Shown in pieces: positions 1-9,345 of a stretch of DNA of 17,873 nucleotides; positions within the stretch are counted from its first letter, which is position 1, and each line of letters begins with the position of its first letter. This DNA is from JAFGSZ01 sp964492185 (GTDB lineage: Bacteria; Bacteroidota; Bacteroidia; Bacteroidales; UBA10428). Both the position numbers and the translations under genes were made by a program. Under the pieces are notes generated by a model that had not been told where the DNA came from, ran no database searches, and saw only the letters and a list, made by a program, of their open reading frames with translations. The stretch lies in the NCBI GenBank assembly GCA_964492185.1, contig CAZBJH010000068.1, positions 1 to 17,873 on the forward strand, in the 5' to 3' direction.

Positions 1-27
1 AAATCAAATTGAATTAGTACTAAAACT

Positions 28-44
28 ATCCCGCTTTGCGGGAT
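28..44. terminator. Short perfect hairpin, possible terminator of an off-window gene
   Basis: ATCCCGC (28-34) and GCGGGAT (38-44) form a perfect 7-bp stem closed by a TTT loop. Only a short T-rich tail follows (TTTAG), so termination is possible but weakly supported. It could equally be the end of a repeat cut by the window edge. Nothing else is recognisable between position 1 and the first gene at 157. Confidence 0.3.
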
Positions 45-156
45 TTAGTCCAACATGTATTATCCATCAGTCAGGTTTGGGGCAGATGCATAGAGTGGTA
101 AGCTAAAGAATGAATAATTCATTTTAAAGCACCGGAACATTTAGTATATAATTTCT

Positions 157-1032
157 ATGGACAAAACAAGAGCAGGATATATTGAAGGAATATTCTCAAT
201 ATTAATTAATACGGGCTTGTTTATCCTTAAATTATGGGCAGGCATAATAACCGGATCAATAGCATTAACGGCAGATGCATGGCATACGCTCTCAGATTCG
301 GTAAGCTCGGTTATTGTAATCGCTGCAGCAAAATTATCATCAGGAAAACCCGATAAGAAACACCCTTTCGGGCATGGCAGATGGGAATACATCGCATCCT
401 TGGTCATTGCCTTTATACTTGCAGTTATTGCCTATGACTTTATAAAGGATTCGATCATTATGTTCAGTAATAAAGAATCGACTGAATTCGGTAAAATCGC
501 TATTATCGTAACCATAATATCTATCCTTGCCAAAGAAGCACTTGCACAATTTGCTTTTTATATAGGAAGAAAAACAAACAATGTAACAGTTAAGGCTGAC
601 GGATGGCATCATAGAAGCGACGCCCTGTCTTCTGTCCTGGTTTTAACAGGAATATTCTTCGCGGAACGTTTCTGGTGGATTGACAGTGTTTTAGGAATAA
701 TTATTTCCATTTTGTTGTTTTATGCAACTTACGAGATTGCCAAAAAAGCTATCAATAAAATGCTTGGAGAAAAACCAAGTCCCGAATTAATTAATAAAAT
801 AACCTCTGTTATTGAAAAGGAATATAGTGATGATATTCAACCTCATCATTTTCATATTCATGATTATGTTACCCGCCAGGAATTAACCTTCCATATCAAA
901 CTTGAAAACAATATGAGCATAGAGGCCGGACATAAAGTAGCTACCGAAATAGAAGACAAAATTTTCAAACAGTTCGGCATCAATGCAACAGTGCATGTTG
1001 AACCCTTAAACTTTGTTCATGATTCTGATTAA
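157..1032 (+). CDS. Cation diffusion facilitator (CDF) family metal transporter
   Basis: This is an inner-membrane exporter of divalent metal (Zn2+, Fe2+, Mn2+ or similar), expected to exchange the metal for protons. The 291 residues match normal CDF length. Several hydrophobic segments are visible up to about residue 195, followed by a cytoplasmic C-terminal domain. The two halves of the transport site are seen as HxxxD in TM2 (H43/D47, in ADAWHTLSD) and HxxxD in TM5 (H151/D155, in DGWHHRSD). The loop after TM2 carries the usual HPFGHGRWE signature (69-77). The C-terminal domain has a His cluster, HHFHIHD (231-237), that could bind metal. The gene is convergent with the GH43 gene and their 3' ends overlap by 4 nt. 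The ATG at 157 places the first membrane helix normally. Metal specificity cannot be read from the sequence. The family call is secure. Confidence 0.93.
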   Translation: MDKTRAGYIEGIFSILINTGLFILKLWAGIITGSIALTADAWHTLSDSVSSVIVIAAAKLSSGKPDKKHPFGHGRWEYIASLVIAFILAVIAYDFIKDSIIMFSNKESTEFGKIAIIVTIISILAKEALAQFAFYIGRKTNNVTVKADGWHHRSDALSSVLVLTGIFFAERFWWIDSVLGIIISILLFYATYEIAKKAINKMLGEKPSPELINKITSVIEKEYSDDIQPHHFHIHDYVTRQELTFHIKLENNMSIEAGHKVATEIEDKIFKQFGINATVHVEPLNFVHDSD

Positions 1033-2420
1033 TAAACCTTAAGCTCCCACATCGCCGGGCGGGGAAGGTTTTCATCAACTGCAAAATTCACCCTGAGATA
1101 GCGGGCACTGACTTTGCTCTCATCAATGACAGGCGAACCTGATTCTTCATTGTCCATCCGGTCGGCATACATCTGCCAATCCTTATTATCGACTGAATAC
1201 TCGATTTTATACCGGTACGGAAGGTGGGCATATTCAAAAATGGATTTGCATGTACTTATCCCCGTAACTTCACCAAGGTCTACTGTGATCGCGGGTCCTT
1301 CGTCCTTAGGGTCTGCTGCCCATAAGGTTCCATAATGCTCATCAACCGCTGCTTCCGCGGGATATTTCTCACTCTCGGATGAAGTTGCAACAACTTCTGC
1401 ATCCAGGGCAAGATTAACTTCTCGTGGACCCTGTGAGGCAAAATTTACAACTCCCGTATGGGTCGGCTGCACTTTCAGCATCTCGTCATGCACGCCAAAA
1501 TTCAGGCTGTCAATGCATATCTGCCGGTAAAGGTCAGGCAGGTCAGGATCAAAGATACGGTGATACAGAATATAATGCCGGCCGTTTTCCTCAAGAACGG
1601 TATGATGTCCGGGGCCGGCAACCGTACTGTCCTCATTCGTTGATAATACCGGACTGTTCATACCGAATACCCAGGGACTGAATGGTGAATTCGATGTTGA
1701 ATACTGAACCTTATAAGTGTAGTTAATGCATTTACCTTCCGAATACATAAGATAGTAAGTGCTGTTATGCTTGAGCATGAACGGAGCTTCAAAGTAATTT
1801 GCAGGTGTTATATCAATAGGGTCGCTGGAAAAGGATATCATATCCGGATTCAGCCTGGCCACCATACAATGGCCGTCTTTCCAGTCCCATCCCGACCCCC
1901 AGTAAAGATAAGCCTGGCCGTCATCATCTATAAAGCATTCCGCATCGATGGTATGAGCATCAATTTCACGCTGATTCTCAACAAGAGGCCGGTCACCCAG
2001 GGGGTTCTCCCAGGGCCCGGTGGGATGCCCGCTTTCACCAACCCATATTTCACTCCCCACGGAAACATACATGTAAAACCTGCCATTAAGTGCCTTAATA
2101 ACCCCCGGTGCCCAAACCATGGCTGATGTTGATTTTTCTGTTTTACATTGCTCCCTGGTAGGCCAGTTAAGGTGATGAAACGTCCAGTTGACAAAGTCAT
2201 CCGATTCCCATAATGCCAGCTCCTCTCCTCCCCAGGGATCGATGGTGGCAAACACATAATATTTTCCTTCATGGACTATTATGGATGGATCGGCATAATA
2301 TCCCGGAATAACAGGATTGCCTGTCATGGTTTCATTTGCCTGTTGATCATCTGCTTCGTTTTTACAGGATGTAAATACTATGAGTAAAAGTGAGCATAAT
2401 AGAACAATTACATGTTTCAT
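1029..2420 (-). CDS. GH43 glycoside hydrolase lipoprotein with C-terminal F5/8 type C domain
   Basis: Family GH43 enzymes are inverting five-bladed beta-propeller hydrolases, mostly alpha-L-arabinofuranosidases, arabinanases and beta-xylosidases. An N-terminal lipoprotein signal ends in FTSC (Cys19), so the enzyme should be membrane anchored. The propeller covers about residues 34-325. The likely catalytic base is D44 (GYYADPSI), the pKa-modulating Asp is D159 (HTIDAECFIDDDG) and the general acid is E211 (YFEAPFML). From about 335 to the end is an F5/8 C discoidin-like carbohydrate-binding domain ending in YLRVNF...MWELKVY. The neighbouring GH51, GH2 and PL11 genes suggest work on arabinan or arabinogalactan side chains of pectin, but the exact substrate is inference. 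The 463-residue reading frame is intact. Its 3' end overlaps the CDF gene, so there is no room for a private terminator. Confidence 0.92.
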   Translation of the reverse strand: MKHVIVLLCSLLLIVFTSCKNEADDQQANETMTGNPVIPGYYADPSIIVHEGKYYVFATIDPWGGEELALWESDDFVNWTFHHLNWPTREQCKTEKSTSAMVWAPGVIKALNGRFYMYVSVGSEIWVGESGHPTGPWENPLGDRPLVENQREIDAHTIDAECFIDDDGQAYLYWGSGWDWKDGHCMVARLNPDMISFSSDPIDITPANYFEAPFMLKHNSTYYLMYSEGKCINYTYKVQYSTSNSPFSPWVFGMNSPVLSTNEDSTVAGPGHHTVLEENGRHYILYHRIFDPDLPDLYRQICIDSLNFGVHDEMLKVQPTHTGVVNFASQGPREVNLALDAEVVATSSESEKYPAEAAVDEHYGTLWAADPKDEGPAITVDLGEVTGISTCKSIFEYAHLPYRYKIEYSVDNKDWQMYADRMDNEESGSPVIDESKVSARYLRVNFAVDENLPRPAMWELKVY

Positions 2421-2949
2421 AATTCAGCGTGTAAATTATCTTTGAAAAGGTTCATGAAAGTTAAAATAATGCCCAATATAAGTATTTTTTTTAAGCCCGG
2501 TTAATATTTTACTTTCCAATATATGTACCCGTAATTATGAGAAATATTATATTAATACCTATTACAATCCTGCATTATTCACGCGCCAGCTTTCATCTGC
2601 CTGCTTCTACTCCAAACCCGGATTATGAATAATACATTATAAGCATTACACGGGGTCTGCTGAAAAAGTCTGTAGTACATCAGATACAAGGCAGCAAAGC
2701 GAAGGTGTATAATAATACTGCGAGCTGAAGCCAACGCGGTAGGTGATGCGCTGCAGACTAACGAAATGTTGTCCTTAATAAATAATGCAAAGCTTTTAAT
2801 AAATATTAGGCAAAAATCCCGCATTTTACAAACCTATCGCAACAGGCCTCCCGCGTATGCAAACAGAAACATGTAACGGGAAGGCGCCGGATGAAAACAT
2901 AAGGGAATTAAGGAATGACATTCTTGAAAAAAAACAGCATCCCCGTGTA
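2421..2949. other. 529-bp intergenic region between GH43 and GH2, with one stem-loop repeat
   Basis: I see no convincing gene here. The AT-rich part next to GH43 (2421-2560) presumably holds its promoter, but no TAnnTTTG box in the right orientation was found. The distinctive content is the stem-loop at 2667-2759, listed separately. A plus-strand reading frame of about 31 codons from 2537 and a minus-strand frame across 2579-2824 both lack any family resemblance and appear to be chance. Confidence 0.5.
2667..2759. repeat. Imperfect stem-loop element with 16-bp arms
   Basis: The arms AGTCTGTAGTACATCA (2667-2682) and TGATGCGCTGCAGACT (2744-2759) are inverted relative to each other. They pair at 15 of 16 positions if two G-U pairs are allowed, leaving a 61-nt loop. 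The left arm is preceded by GTCTGCTGAAAAAGTC. The shape suggests a small non-autonomous repeat or a structured RNA. No second copy lies in this window, so repeat status is inference. Confidence 0.5.
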
Positions 2950-5900
2950 TTACTTATCCTTAGTAACAGGCAATAAGGTGAAATCAAACTTATATATCCC
3001 CGGAAAGATCATATACTCGTTACGCGGCCGGGCACCCCAGCTGTTGTCACCCCCGACACCCATCTGCTTCAGATCAATGTGCCATTCGATAAAATCGCGC
3101 GATTTAACATCATTGGTATGGCGCTGTGCTTTTTGTTCCCCAGGGTCAAAATCTTCACGTGCATATGGCATGGCACTTGTTCCCAACGTGGGCTTTCCGG
3201 TCGCTTTCAATCCGTTGCCCTTTGAATTTGTCAGCTGAACCCATCGCACATCTGTTTTATTTCCATTCTCCTGCGGCCGGCTATAAGGAAAATACTGGTC
3301 TGCAGCTTTGGAGGTATACAATCCTACCAGTGCCCCGGTATTACGATCAATGTAATTTTCGTACGGCCCCCGGCCAAAGTACTTCAAGTTATCATAGGAA
3401 GACGGCAACCTCAGTCGAAAACCTATCCTCGGGATCTCCGGCAGATCATCATTAATCAGGTTAAACCTGCTACTGATATCAACCGTACCGTCAGCATATA
3501 TGGTATACGTAATCACGGCCGGCAGTTTCTGTTCCTGTCTTCTCCACCATTGTTGTGACTGGGATCTTACCATATCTGACATTTCCAGCTCAACATTTAT
3601 CTCCGCTTTACCGTCAATAAAATGCGAGATGTCTAGCCGCTTAACACTGATCTTTTGATCAATATCTTTCCACACGGCACATCTTCGAGGCATCTGATTG
3701 CCAAAATCATTGTCTGTCGGCGCCCTCCAAAAGTCGGGCTGCAAAGGCATAACCATCAGTTCATCCCCCTTAAGAATGTATGATGAAAGCCATCCGGTAC
3801 TTTTATCAATTGTTATTTCAAAACCTTTCCCGGAAAAAGTGACTTCACTCTCTGTTTCTTCTTTAACCAGCTTACCTCCGGTTGAATGTCCTGCAGATTG
3901 ATTAACTTCCACGGGCAACTTAAACTGTTCATATGCAATAATATGATTTGCCGGTATAAGTCCGTCAGCCTTCCGGGCAGAAGCATATATTGTAATAAAA
4001 TACTCCGTGTTCGGTTGAGGATCGATTTCCGGTAAATCAAGGTCAACTGTAACAGTTGTTCCGGGTTTGGCATCAACATCAAGCGGACCGCTTTTATGCA
4101 GTTCCCTGCCGTTTGCCTCAATTACCCATTTAAAATCAAGCTGAACGAGCCCGGTAAACTGGTAACGATTCACAACAGCTATCCTGCCTGAAGAAAGGTC
4201 AATATCCTTAAAATATACAGGCTGATATACTTTCTTCATCTCAAATAATGCAGGATGGGGTTTACGGTCGGCATCAACCAACCCGTTCATACAGAAATTC
4301 GCATCAGAAGGGACATCTTCGGGGCCAAAGTCACCACCGTATGCCCAGTAGTCATTCCCCTTTTCATCTTTTTTCAAAAGTCCCTGGTCAACCCAATCCC
4401 AGATAAACCCTCCCTGAAGGTTATCATACGAATATATCAGGTCCCAGTAATCCTGGAAATTCCCAAGGCTGTTACCCATTGCATGGGCATATTCGCACTG
4501 AATAAGAGGACGGTCATCATGCGCACGGGCATAACGTTCCATACTCTCCATAGAAGCATACATCGGACAATAGATATCGGTATTGAACTCAAGGCCCGCT
4601 CCTTCATACTGAACAGCGCGGGTAGTATCCTTCTGTTTAATCCAGTTATATGTCTGATACATATTGAACCCGTTCCCGGCCTCATTGCCAAGTGACCAGA
4701 TGATGACCCCGGGGTGGTTCTTATCCCGCTCGACCATTCTCCGTGCACGGTCAAGATGAGCATTCAGCCATGAAGGCTTATTAGCCAGTGTTTTATCCCG
4801 GTCGTATCCTATACCGTGAGACTCAATATTCGTTTCGTTGATGACATAAATCCCATAACGGTCACAAAGCTCATACCACGCCGGATCCTGCGGGTAATGT
4901 GATGTCCTCACTGCATTCACATTGTGTTGTTTCATCAAACGGATATCTTTTAACCGTGTTTCATTATCCAGCACGTGCCCATTCAAGCCATGGTGTTCAT
5001 GCAGATTCACGCCCCTGAGAGTCACCGGCACTCCATTGACCAGCAGCTGGCCATTTTCTATTTTTACATTCCGGAAACCAATCTTCTGACTGACAGCCTG
5101 TATAACATCCATATCCTCCATAAGCTCAATCTCAAGGTCGTATAGCACGGGGGATTCGGCACTCCATTGCAATACACCGGGAACAGAAGTTGTAATGGTA
5201 ACAATGCCTTTATCTCTGACCGGCTTGTTCTCTTCAAATATTACTTCATTATTAAGCGTGATCCTGCATCGCACAGTATAATTACCTTCTTTATCCGCCT
5301 GATCCTTAATTTCCGTATTTAAGGAAAACAATCCTGCTGAATACTCAGAATCAAGATCGGCAATAACATGGAAATCATGTATCCTTACCCTGGGTGTTGC
5401 CAGAAGAAAAACATCACGTTCAATGCCGCTTAATCTCCAAAAATCCTGATCTTCAAGGTAGCTGCCGTCACTCCAGCGTATCACTTTAGCTGCCAGGGTA
5501 TTTTCGCCCGTGTTAATATATTTGGAAATATCAAACTCTGCAGGTGTTTTACTGCCCTGGCTGTAACCCACAAACTCACCGTTGATCCAAAGATAGAAAG
5601 CTGATTTTACCGCTCCTAAATGAATAACCACCCTCCTGTCCGACCATTCATCAGGGATATTAAATCCCTTACGGTAAAGTCCCGTCGGATTGTAATCATC
5701 AGGTATACAGGGAGGATCAACCTTACCGAAAGGATATTGCATATTGGTGTATATCGGATAATCATAGCCTTCGAGCTGCCAGTTCGAGGGTACCGGTATC
5801 ATATCCCATTCAGCATCATCGAAACCGGCGTCTGAAAAATCAGATGGTGCATTAACGGGGGATTCCACCATTTTAAATTTCCACCGGCCGTTCAATGAAT

Positions 5901-6111
5901 GGTAAAATGAAGAGGCTTCCGGATTATTATCCCGTGCCAGTTCAATATTTTCATACGGGATGAACCAGGCATGCGGCTCTTCCTTATTGATACTGATGAT
6001 TGCTTCATCTTCCCATTCATTATCCTGCCCGCCACTGCATATAAGGGAAAAAGACAATAACGCGAACAGGAAAAACAGGTTTATCTGAAAAGATCTGGCA
6101 TTCGTTTTCAT
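2950..6111 (-). CDS. GH2 beta-galactosidase, LacZ-type, probably a lipoprotein
   Basis: This enzyme hydrolyses terminal beta-D-galactose residues with retention of configuration. At 1053 residues it has full LacZ-like length: N-terminal sugar-binding domain (about 48-240), Ig-like domain (240-350), TIM barrel (350-640), a further beta domain, and the C-terminal small-chain beta-sandwich domain (about 770-1045). The acid/base is E477 in WSLGNEAGNG and the nucleophile is E540 in PLIQCEYAHAMGNS. RTSHYPQDP (402-410) is another family signature. The N-terminus is hydrophobic and ends in FSLIC (Cys25), a slightly non-canonical lipobox, so export to the periplasm or membrane is likely. In this pectin-type cluster the probable substrates are beta-galactan or arabinogalactan side chains; lactose is less likely for an exported enzyme. 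No clear terminator follows the stop codon. Confidence 0.95.
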   Translation of the reverse strand: MKTNARSFQINLFFLFALLSFSLICSGGQDNEWEDEAIISINKEEPHAWFIPYENIELARDNNPEASSFYHSLNGRWKFKMVESPVNAPSDFSDAGFDDAEWDMIPVPSNWQLEGYDYPIYTNMQYPFGKVDPPCIPDDYNPTGLYRKGFNIPDEWSDRRVVIHLGAVKSAFYLWINGEFVGYSQGSKTPAEFDISKYINTGENTLAAKVIRWSDGSYLEDQDFWRLSGIERDVFLLATPRVRIHDFHVIADLDSEYSAGLFSLNTEIKDQADKEGNYTVRCRITLNNEVIFEENKPVRDKGIVTITTSVPGVLQWSAESPVLYDLEIELMEDMDVIQAVSQKIGFRNVKIENGQLLVNGVPVTLRGVNLHEHHGLNGHVLDNETRLKDIRLMKQHNVNAVRTSHYPQDPAWYELCDRYGIYVINETNIESHGIGYDRDKTLANKPSWLNAHLDRARRMVERDKNHPGVIIWSLGNEAGNGFNMYQTYNWIKQKDTTRAVQYEGAGLEFNTDIYCPMYASMESMERYARAHDDRPLIQCEYAHAMGNSLGNFQDYWDLIYSYDNLQGGFIWDWVDQGLLKKDEKGNDYWAYGGDFGPEDVPSDANFCMNGLVDADRKPHPALFEMKKVYQPVYFKDIDLSSGRIAVVNRYQFTGLVQLDFKWVIEANGRELHKSGPLDVDAKPGTTVTVDLDLPEIDPQPNTEYFITIYASARKADGLIPANHIIAYEQFKLPVEVNQSAGHSTGGKLVKEETESEVTFSGKGFEITIDKSTGWLSSYILKGDELMVMPLQPDFWRAPTDNDFGNQMPRRCAVWKDIDQKISVKRLDISHFIDGKAEINVELEMSDMVRSQSQQWWRRQEQKLPAVITYTIYADGTVDISSRFNLINDDLPEIPRIGFRLRLPSSYDNLKYFGRGPYENYIDRNTGALVGLYTSKAADQYFPYSRPQENGNKTDVRWVQLTNSKGNGLKATGKPTLGTSAMPYAREDFDPGEQKAQRHTNDVKSRDFIEWHIDLKQMGVGGDNSWGARPRNEYMIFPGIYKFDFTLLPVTKDK

Positions 6112-6216
6112 ACAAGTGGGTTTTTACTTTTTATAATAATTCAATCGAACAAATTTTCATGCTGAAATTAATCATAATTTCTTTATTATTATTGAATTTT
6201 TTCCCGGAAGTCCAAA

Positions 6217-7277
6217 TTACTTCTTGATAAGTTTGCCTGAATACTGCTTGTCATTGACCTTTAGCTGGTATAAACCGTCCTGATTTATCTGATCCGCGAA
6301 AACAAATTATGCATTTGCTTCTGTGCCGCTAATTTCAATATTCCTGTTGACCAGCAAAACACCCTGAACGGAAAAAACCTTTAATTCCAGTTTACTGACC
6401 GGTTCAGGTGAAGATAATGAAAGGAGTATATTATTACTTAATTACTGAATGGATTTGTAACCCGGCTATCAGCAGAGGGGTTTCCCTTTTCACCAAGTGA
6501 AGACAGTATCGATACCTGTAATTCAGATGACATATGAATTACCCCGTCAACAGCCGTAACAGTTATTGTGGCTGCACCAGGAAGGGATGAAGGCTTTTCT
6601 GGTTTAACGGAGGCCCCTTTCTACCTGGGTAAATACGCTCAACCCGAAATATTTAAATGTTCCCGCCGGCAGTCCGACATTATATTCCGTTATACCAGGA
6701 TCAAAATTCCCCAAAAACTCTCCGGCTATCTTAACAGCTTCCGGTTTTGCATTGGTATAGGAAGAATCCACCGAAAAAAATATACGGTAGGTATTGTATG
6801 TCCCCTTATCATTCGCCAGTACGGTAACCTCAGCAAACACGGGTACGGTATCGGGCAAAGTTATACTAACCTCCGGCAAAGGATTAACCGCTTTGGCTTC
6901 AACATCAGGCTATCATTGCACCATACCCTTACCTTCCAGTAATATGTTGTTGCAGGCTGAAGTTCAGCGCCAATATAAAGAATATGAAGGGATCGTTCTG
7001 AAAAAACTTTTCCGGCATTCCATATATTCCTTTCATTATCCTTTAAATATCCGGGATCATCAGCAACCAGAATATGGTATGCACTTTGAAAAATATTACG
7101 AATTTCCGAAGTCAAATTCCAGCTAAAGGATGGATGCCGGGTTTGTATACCTGCCGGGCTGATCTTCAATTCCGTATAAATACTTTCGACAGAGACCTTT
7201 TCACCGGAAGAACAGGAAACAAATGCCATGACAATGGCCAAAAGCAAAAAGGTTTTTACAGGATTCACCAATGACAA
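6217..7277 (-). pseudogene. Decayed chimera: GH78-type N-terminal domain joined to cadherin-like repeats and a T9SS sorting domain
   Basis: From 7277 the reading starts with a lipoprotein-like signal (AFVSCSSG). It continues into the N-terminal fibronectin-like domain of alpha-L-rhamnosidases: HPSFSWNLTSEIRN, QSAYHILVADD, WNAGKVFS and TYYWKVRVW are the family hallmarks. Near 6909 the GH78 sequence breaks off and another frame carries a beta-sandwich repeat (PDVEAKAVNPLPEVSITLPD, then FDPGITEYNVGLPAG). A one-base shift near 6618-6622 restores a second repeat (LPGAATITVTAVDG). Another shift near 6440 leads into a T9SS type A sorting domain ending QYSGKLIKK at 6217, with an in-frame stop at 6307-6309. 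The whole GH78 catalytic domain is missing. Both ends are those of a secreted CAZyme, so I infer an internal deletion plus at least three further lesions. Two neighbouring genes joined by deletion is also possible. Confidence 0.85.
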
Positions 7278-7309
7278 ATTTCTGTTTTACTTTAACGGGT
7301 ATAGTATTT

Positions 7310-7317
7310 CAAAGATA
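7310..7317 (-). promoter_or_regulatory. Bacteroidota -7 promoter box for the GH78-like pseudogene
   Basis: The minus strand reads TATCTTTG, an exact match to the TAnnTTTG -7 consensus of Bacteroidota sigma factor. It lies 32 nt upstream of the ATG at 7277. No good TTTG -33 element is visible upstream. The promoter would survive although its gene is broken. Confidence 0.4.
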
Positions 7318-7337
7318 CAATATCCCCCTGTAGTATT

Positions 7338-7371
7338 AAAAAAAAATCCCGGGGACACAAGCCGGGATTTT
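7338..7371 (-). terminator. Rho-independent terminator of the GH51 gene
   Basis: On the minus strand AAAATCCCGG (7371-7362) pairs with CCGGGATTTT (7352-7343) across a 9-nt loop and is followed by a run of T (to about 7338). It starts 48 nt after the GH51 stop codon and sits just upstream of the promoter box of the next gene, so GH51 is transcriptionally separated from it. Confidence 0.8.
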
Positions 7372-7418
7372 ATCCTGCATGAATAATACAGGTTTATTGT
7401 TACGCGGAAAACGGAATA

Positions 7419-8975
7419 TTATTTCAATTCCAGTACAACCACCGATTTGGCAGGTAATTTAACAGAAAGCTCATTTTTAGAGATCTTTGCACCCTTAAAG
7501 CTTTCAGGTTTTACCACATCCGGGTTCTCAAATGTGTTATGATCGCTGACGGATCCTGCTGTCAGCACCCTTCCTGATACCGAGGAAAATGACTGGCCGC
7601 GCAAAGTGATATTAAGATCCTTATCCTGGCCGGGGTCAACATGCGCGAGCGTAATATGCACCACACCGTTTTTATTCCTGGATGCCGATGCATGAATGGA
7701 CGGGATGGCATCATCATTCATCTTATAGCCGGCAACCTTCAGGTCAAGGGGAACAAGAGCAGCATCATGATGTACCTTATACATCTCATATACATGATAT
7801 GTAGGCGTGAGTATCATCTTCTCCTCATCGGTAAGTATCATAGCCTGCAATACATTAACCGTTTGTGCTATATTGGCCATCTTCACCCTGTCACAGTGAT
7901 CATTGAAAATATTCAGATTTATGGCTGCCACCAATGCATCACGAAGGGTGTTCTGCTGATACAGGAATCCGGGATTTGTTCCGGGTTCAACGTTATACCA
8001 GGCACCCCATTCATCAACTAACAGACCTACCCGTTTGTCGGGATCATATTGGTCCATAATACTTGAATGGCGGCTTACCAGCTCTTCCATCCGTAAGGTT
8101 TTTTGAATGGTCGTAAAATATTCCGCCTCATCAAATTCAGTGGCTGAACCCTTATCCCTCCAAGTCCGCGGTACAGTGTAGTAATGTAAAGAAACCCCCT
8201 GCATAATAAAATGCGGAACATTATCCATAAGTGTTTCCATCCAGTGATAATCAAATGAACTCGGTCCGCCGGCAATTTTATACAACCGGTTATCCCCATA
8301 GTTACGGCAATAAGTGGCAAAACGCCTGTACTGGTCGGCATAAAATTCAGCCGTCATATGGCCCCCGCAGCCCCAGTTCTCATTTCCTACACCCCAGTAT
8401 TTTACTTTCCATGGCTCGTCACGCCCGTTTTCACGCCGGAGATTGGCCATCGGGCTTTCACCGTCAAATGTTATGTATTCAACCCATTTTGACATTTCTT
8501 CTACTGAGCCGCTGCCCACATTCCCGCATATGTATGGTTCGGTTCCCAGTTGCTCACAAAGATCTAGAAACTCATGGGTCCCGAAGCTGTTATCCTCGGT
8601 AACTCCTCCCCAGTGTGTATTTACCATTTTAGGTCGCTCACCCCGGGGGCCGATACCATCCATCCAGTGGTATTCATCGGCAAAACATCCGCCGGGCCAT
8701 CTCAGGTTCGGTATGTTCAGGCCTTTGAGGGCTTCCACAACATCATTTCGTATACCCCTGGTATTGGGTATTGGCGAATCTTCCCCAACCCATATACCCC
8801 CGTAAATACAACGTCCGAGATGTTCGGCAAAATGTCCGTAGATATGCCTGCTGATAGTGTCTTTCGTAATATCAGCATTCAATGTAATCGAATTGTCAGC
8901 TTTCTGGGCATTCAGGTTTAAACTAAACACCAAAGCAATTAAAACATAAAGCATTGAAGTCATTTGTCTCTTCAT
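7419..8975 (-). CDS. GH51 alpha-L-arabinofuranosidase, secreted
   Basis: This retaining enzyme releases terminal alpha-L-arabinofuranose from arabinan, arabinogalactan or arabinoxylan side chains. The 518-residue protein has the usual GH51 length and order: a TIM barrel (about 30-395) and a C-terminal beta-sandwich ending in LPAKSVVVLELK. The acid/base is E199 in WGVGNENWGCGG and the nucleophile is E322 in LLVDEWGAWYN. NLRWPGGCFADEYHW (90-104) is a further hallmark. The N-terminus is a standard signal peptide, probably cut after Ala23 (SLNLNA-Q), which points to the periplasm; many GH51 enzymes are cytoplasmic. It has its own downstream terminator. No recognisable -7 box was found upstream, where the sequence is AT-rich. 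With GH43 and PL11 nearby, arabinan side chains of rhamnogalacturonan I are the likely target. Confidence 0.95.
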   Translation of the reverse strand: MKRQMTSMLYVLIALVFSLNLNAQKADNSITLNADITKDTISRHIYGHFAEHLGRCIYGGIWVGEDSPIPNTRGIRNDVVEALKGLNIPNLRWPGGCFADEYHWMDGIGPRGERPKMVNTHWGGVTEDNSFGTHEFLDLCEQLGTEPYICGNVGSGSVEEMSKWVEYITFDGESPMANLRRENGRDEPWKVKYWGVGNENWGCGGHMTAEFYADQYRRFATYCRNYGDNRLYKIAGGPSSFDYHWMETLMDNVPHFIMQGVSLHYYTVPRTWRDKGSATEFDEAEYFTTIQKTLRMEELVSRHSSIMDQYDPDKRVGLLVDEWGAWYNVEPGTNPGFLYQQNTLRDALVAAINLNIFNDHCDRVKMANIAQTVNVLQAMILTDEEKMILTPTYHVYEMYKVHHDAALVPLDLKVAGYKMNDDAIPSIHASASRNKNGVVHITLAHVDPGQDKDLNITLRGQSFSSVSGRVLTAGSVSDHNTFENPDVVKPESFKGAKISKNELSVKLPAKSVVVLELK

Positions 8976-9079
8976 GGATCTTAATTTTTCAAGGTTTTTA
9001 TTAATTAATACTCGATTTTATAACAAATTTTCTTACCCTTAGTTAAACGTAATATTAACATTTATTATTTAATTATGAA

Positions 9080-9180
9080 AGGCTATGCTGAAAAAAAAGC
9101 TCGAAGCATGAAAGCCGGAAGGCAGAAGGCAGAAGGAAAAAAGCTGAAAGCTGAAATCTCGAAGCTCAAAGCAAAAAAAA
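9080..9180. repeat. Purine-rich degenerate 7-bp repeat tract
   Basis: Repeated AAGCTGAAAGCTGAAA and GGCAGAAGGCAGAAGG motifs give an irregular 7-bp period rich in G and A on the plus strand. Copies are too degenerate to count reliably. Confidence 0.5.
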
Positions 9181-9300
9181 ATGCTCCTAAAATTCATCTA
9201 CTCAACTAATAATTACAAAAAGTGGATCGGTGATAAAATGATAAAGGTAAAACAGTAAAAAAACGTTCAACATACCACTAACATTCTTAGCAAGAGACTG

Positions 9301-9336
9301 GCAAGACTTGCATGACTTGCAAGACCGGCAAGACTT
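9301..9336. repeat. 9-bp minisatellite, four copies
   Basis: Four consecutive units are GCAAGACTT, GCATGACTT, GCAAGACCG and GCAAGACTT (9301-9336). The first and last are identical. The 9-bp period would keep a reading frame but no gene is evident. Confidence 0.75.
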
Positions 9337-9345
9337 TTCTCTTCC

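Noticed and set aside
1114..2272. Several open frames opposite or out of frame with the GH43 gene, and similar ones in GH2, GH51 and PL11
   Set aside because: They are shadows of strongly supported enzymes and lack independent homology.
2434..2441. TATCTTTG promoter-like box upstream of GH43
   Set aside because: It is on the plus strand, pointing away from the minus-strand GH43 gene, and no plus-strand gene follows.
2579..2824. Minus-strand open frame of 81 codons
   Set aside because: It spans the stem-loop at 2667-2759 and shows no protein family features beyond a chance hydrophobic start.
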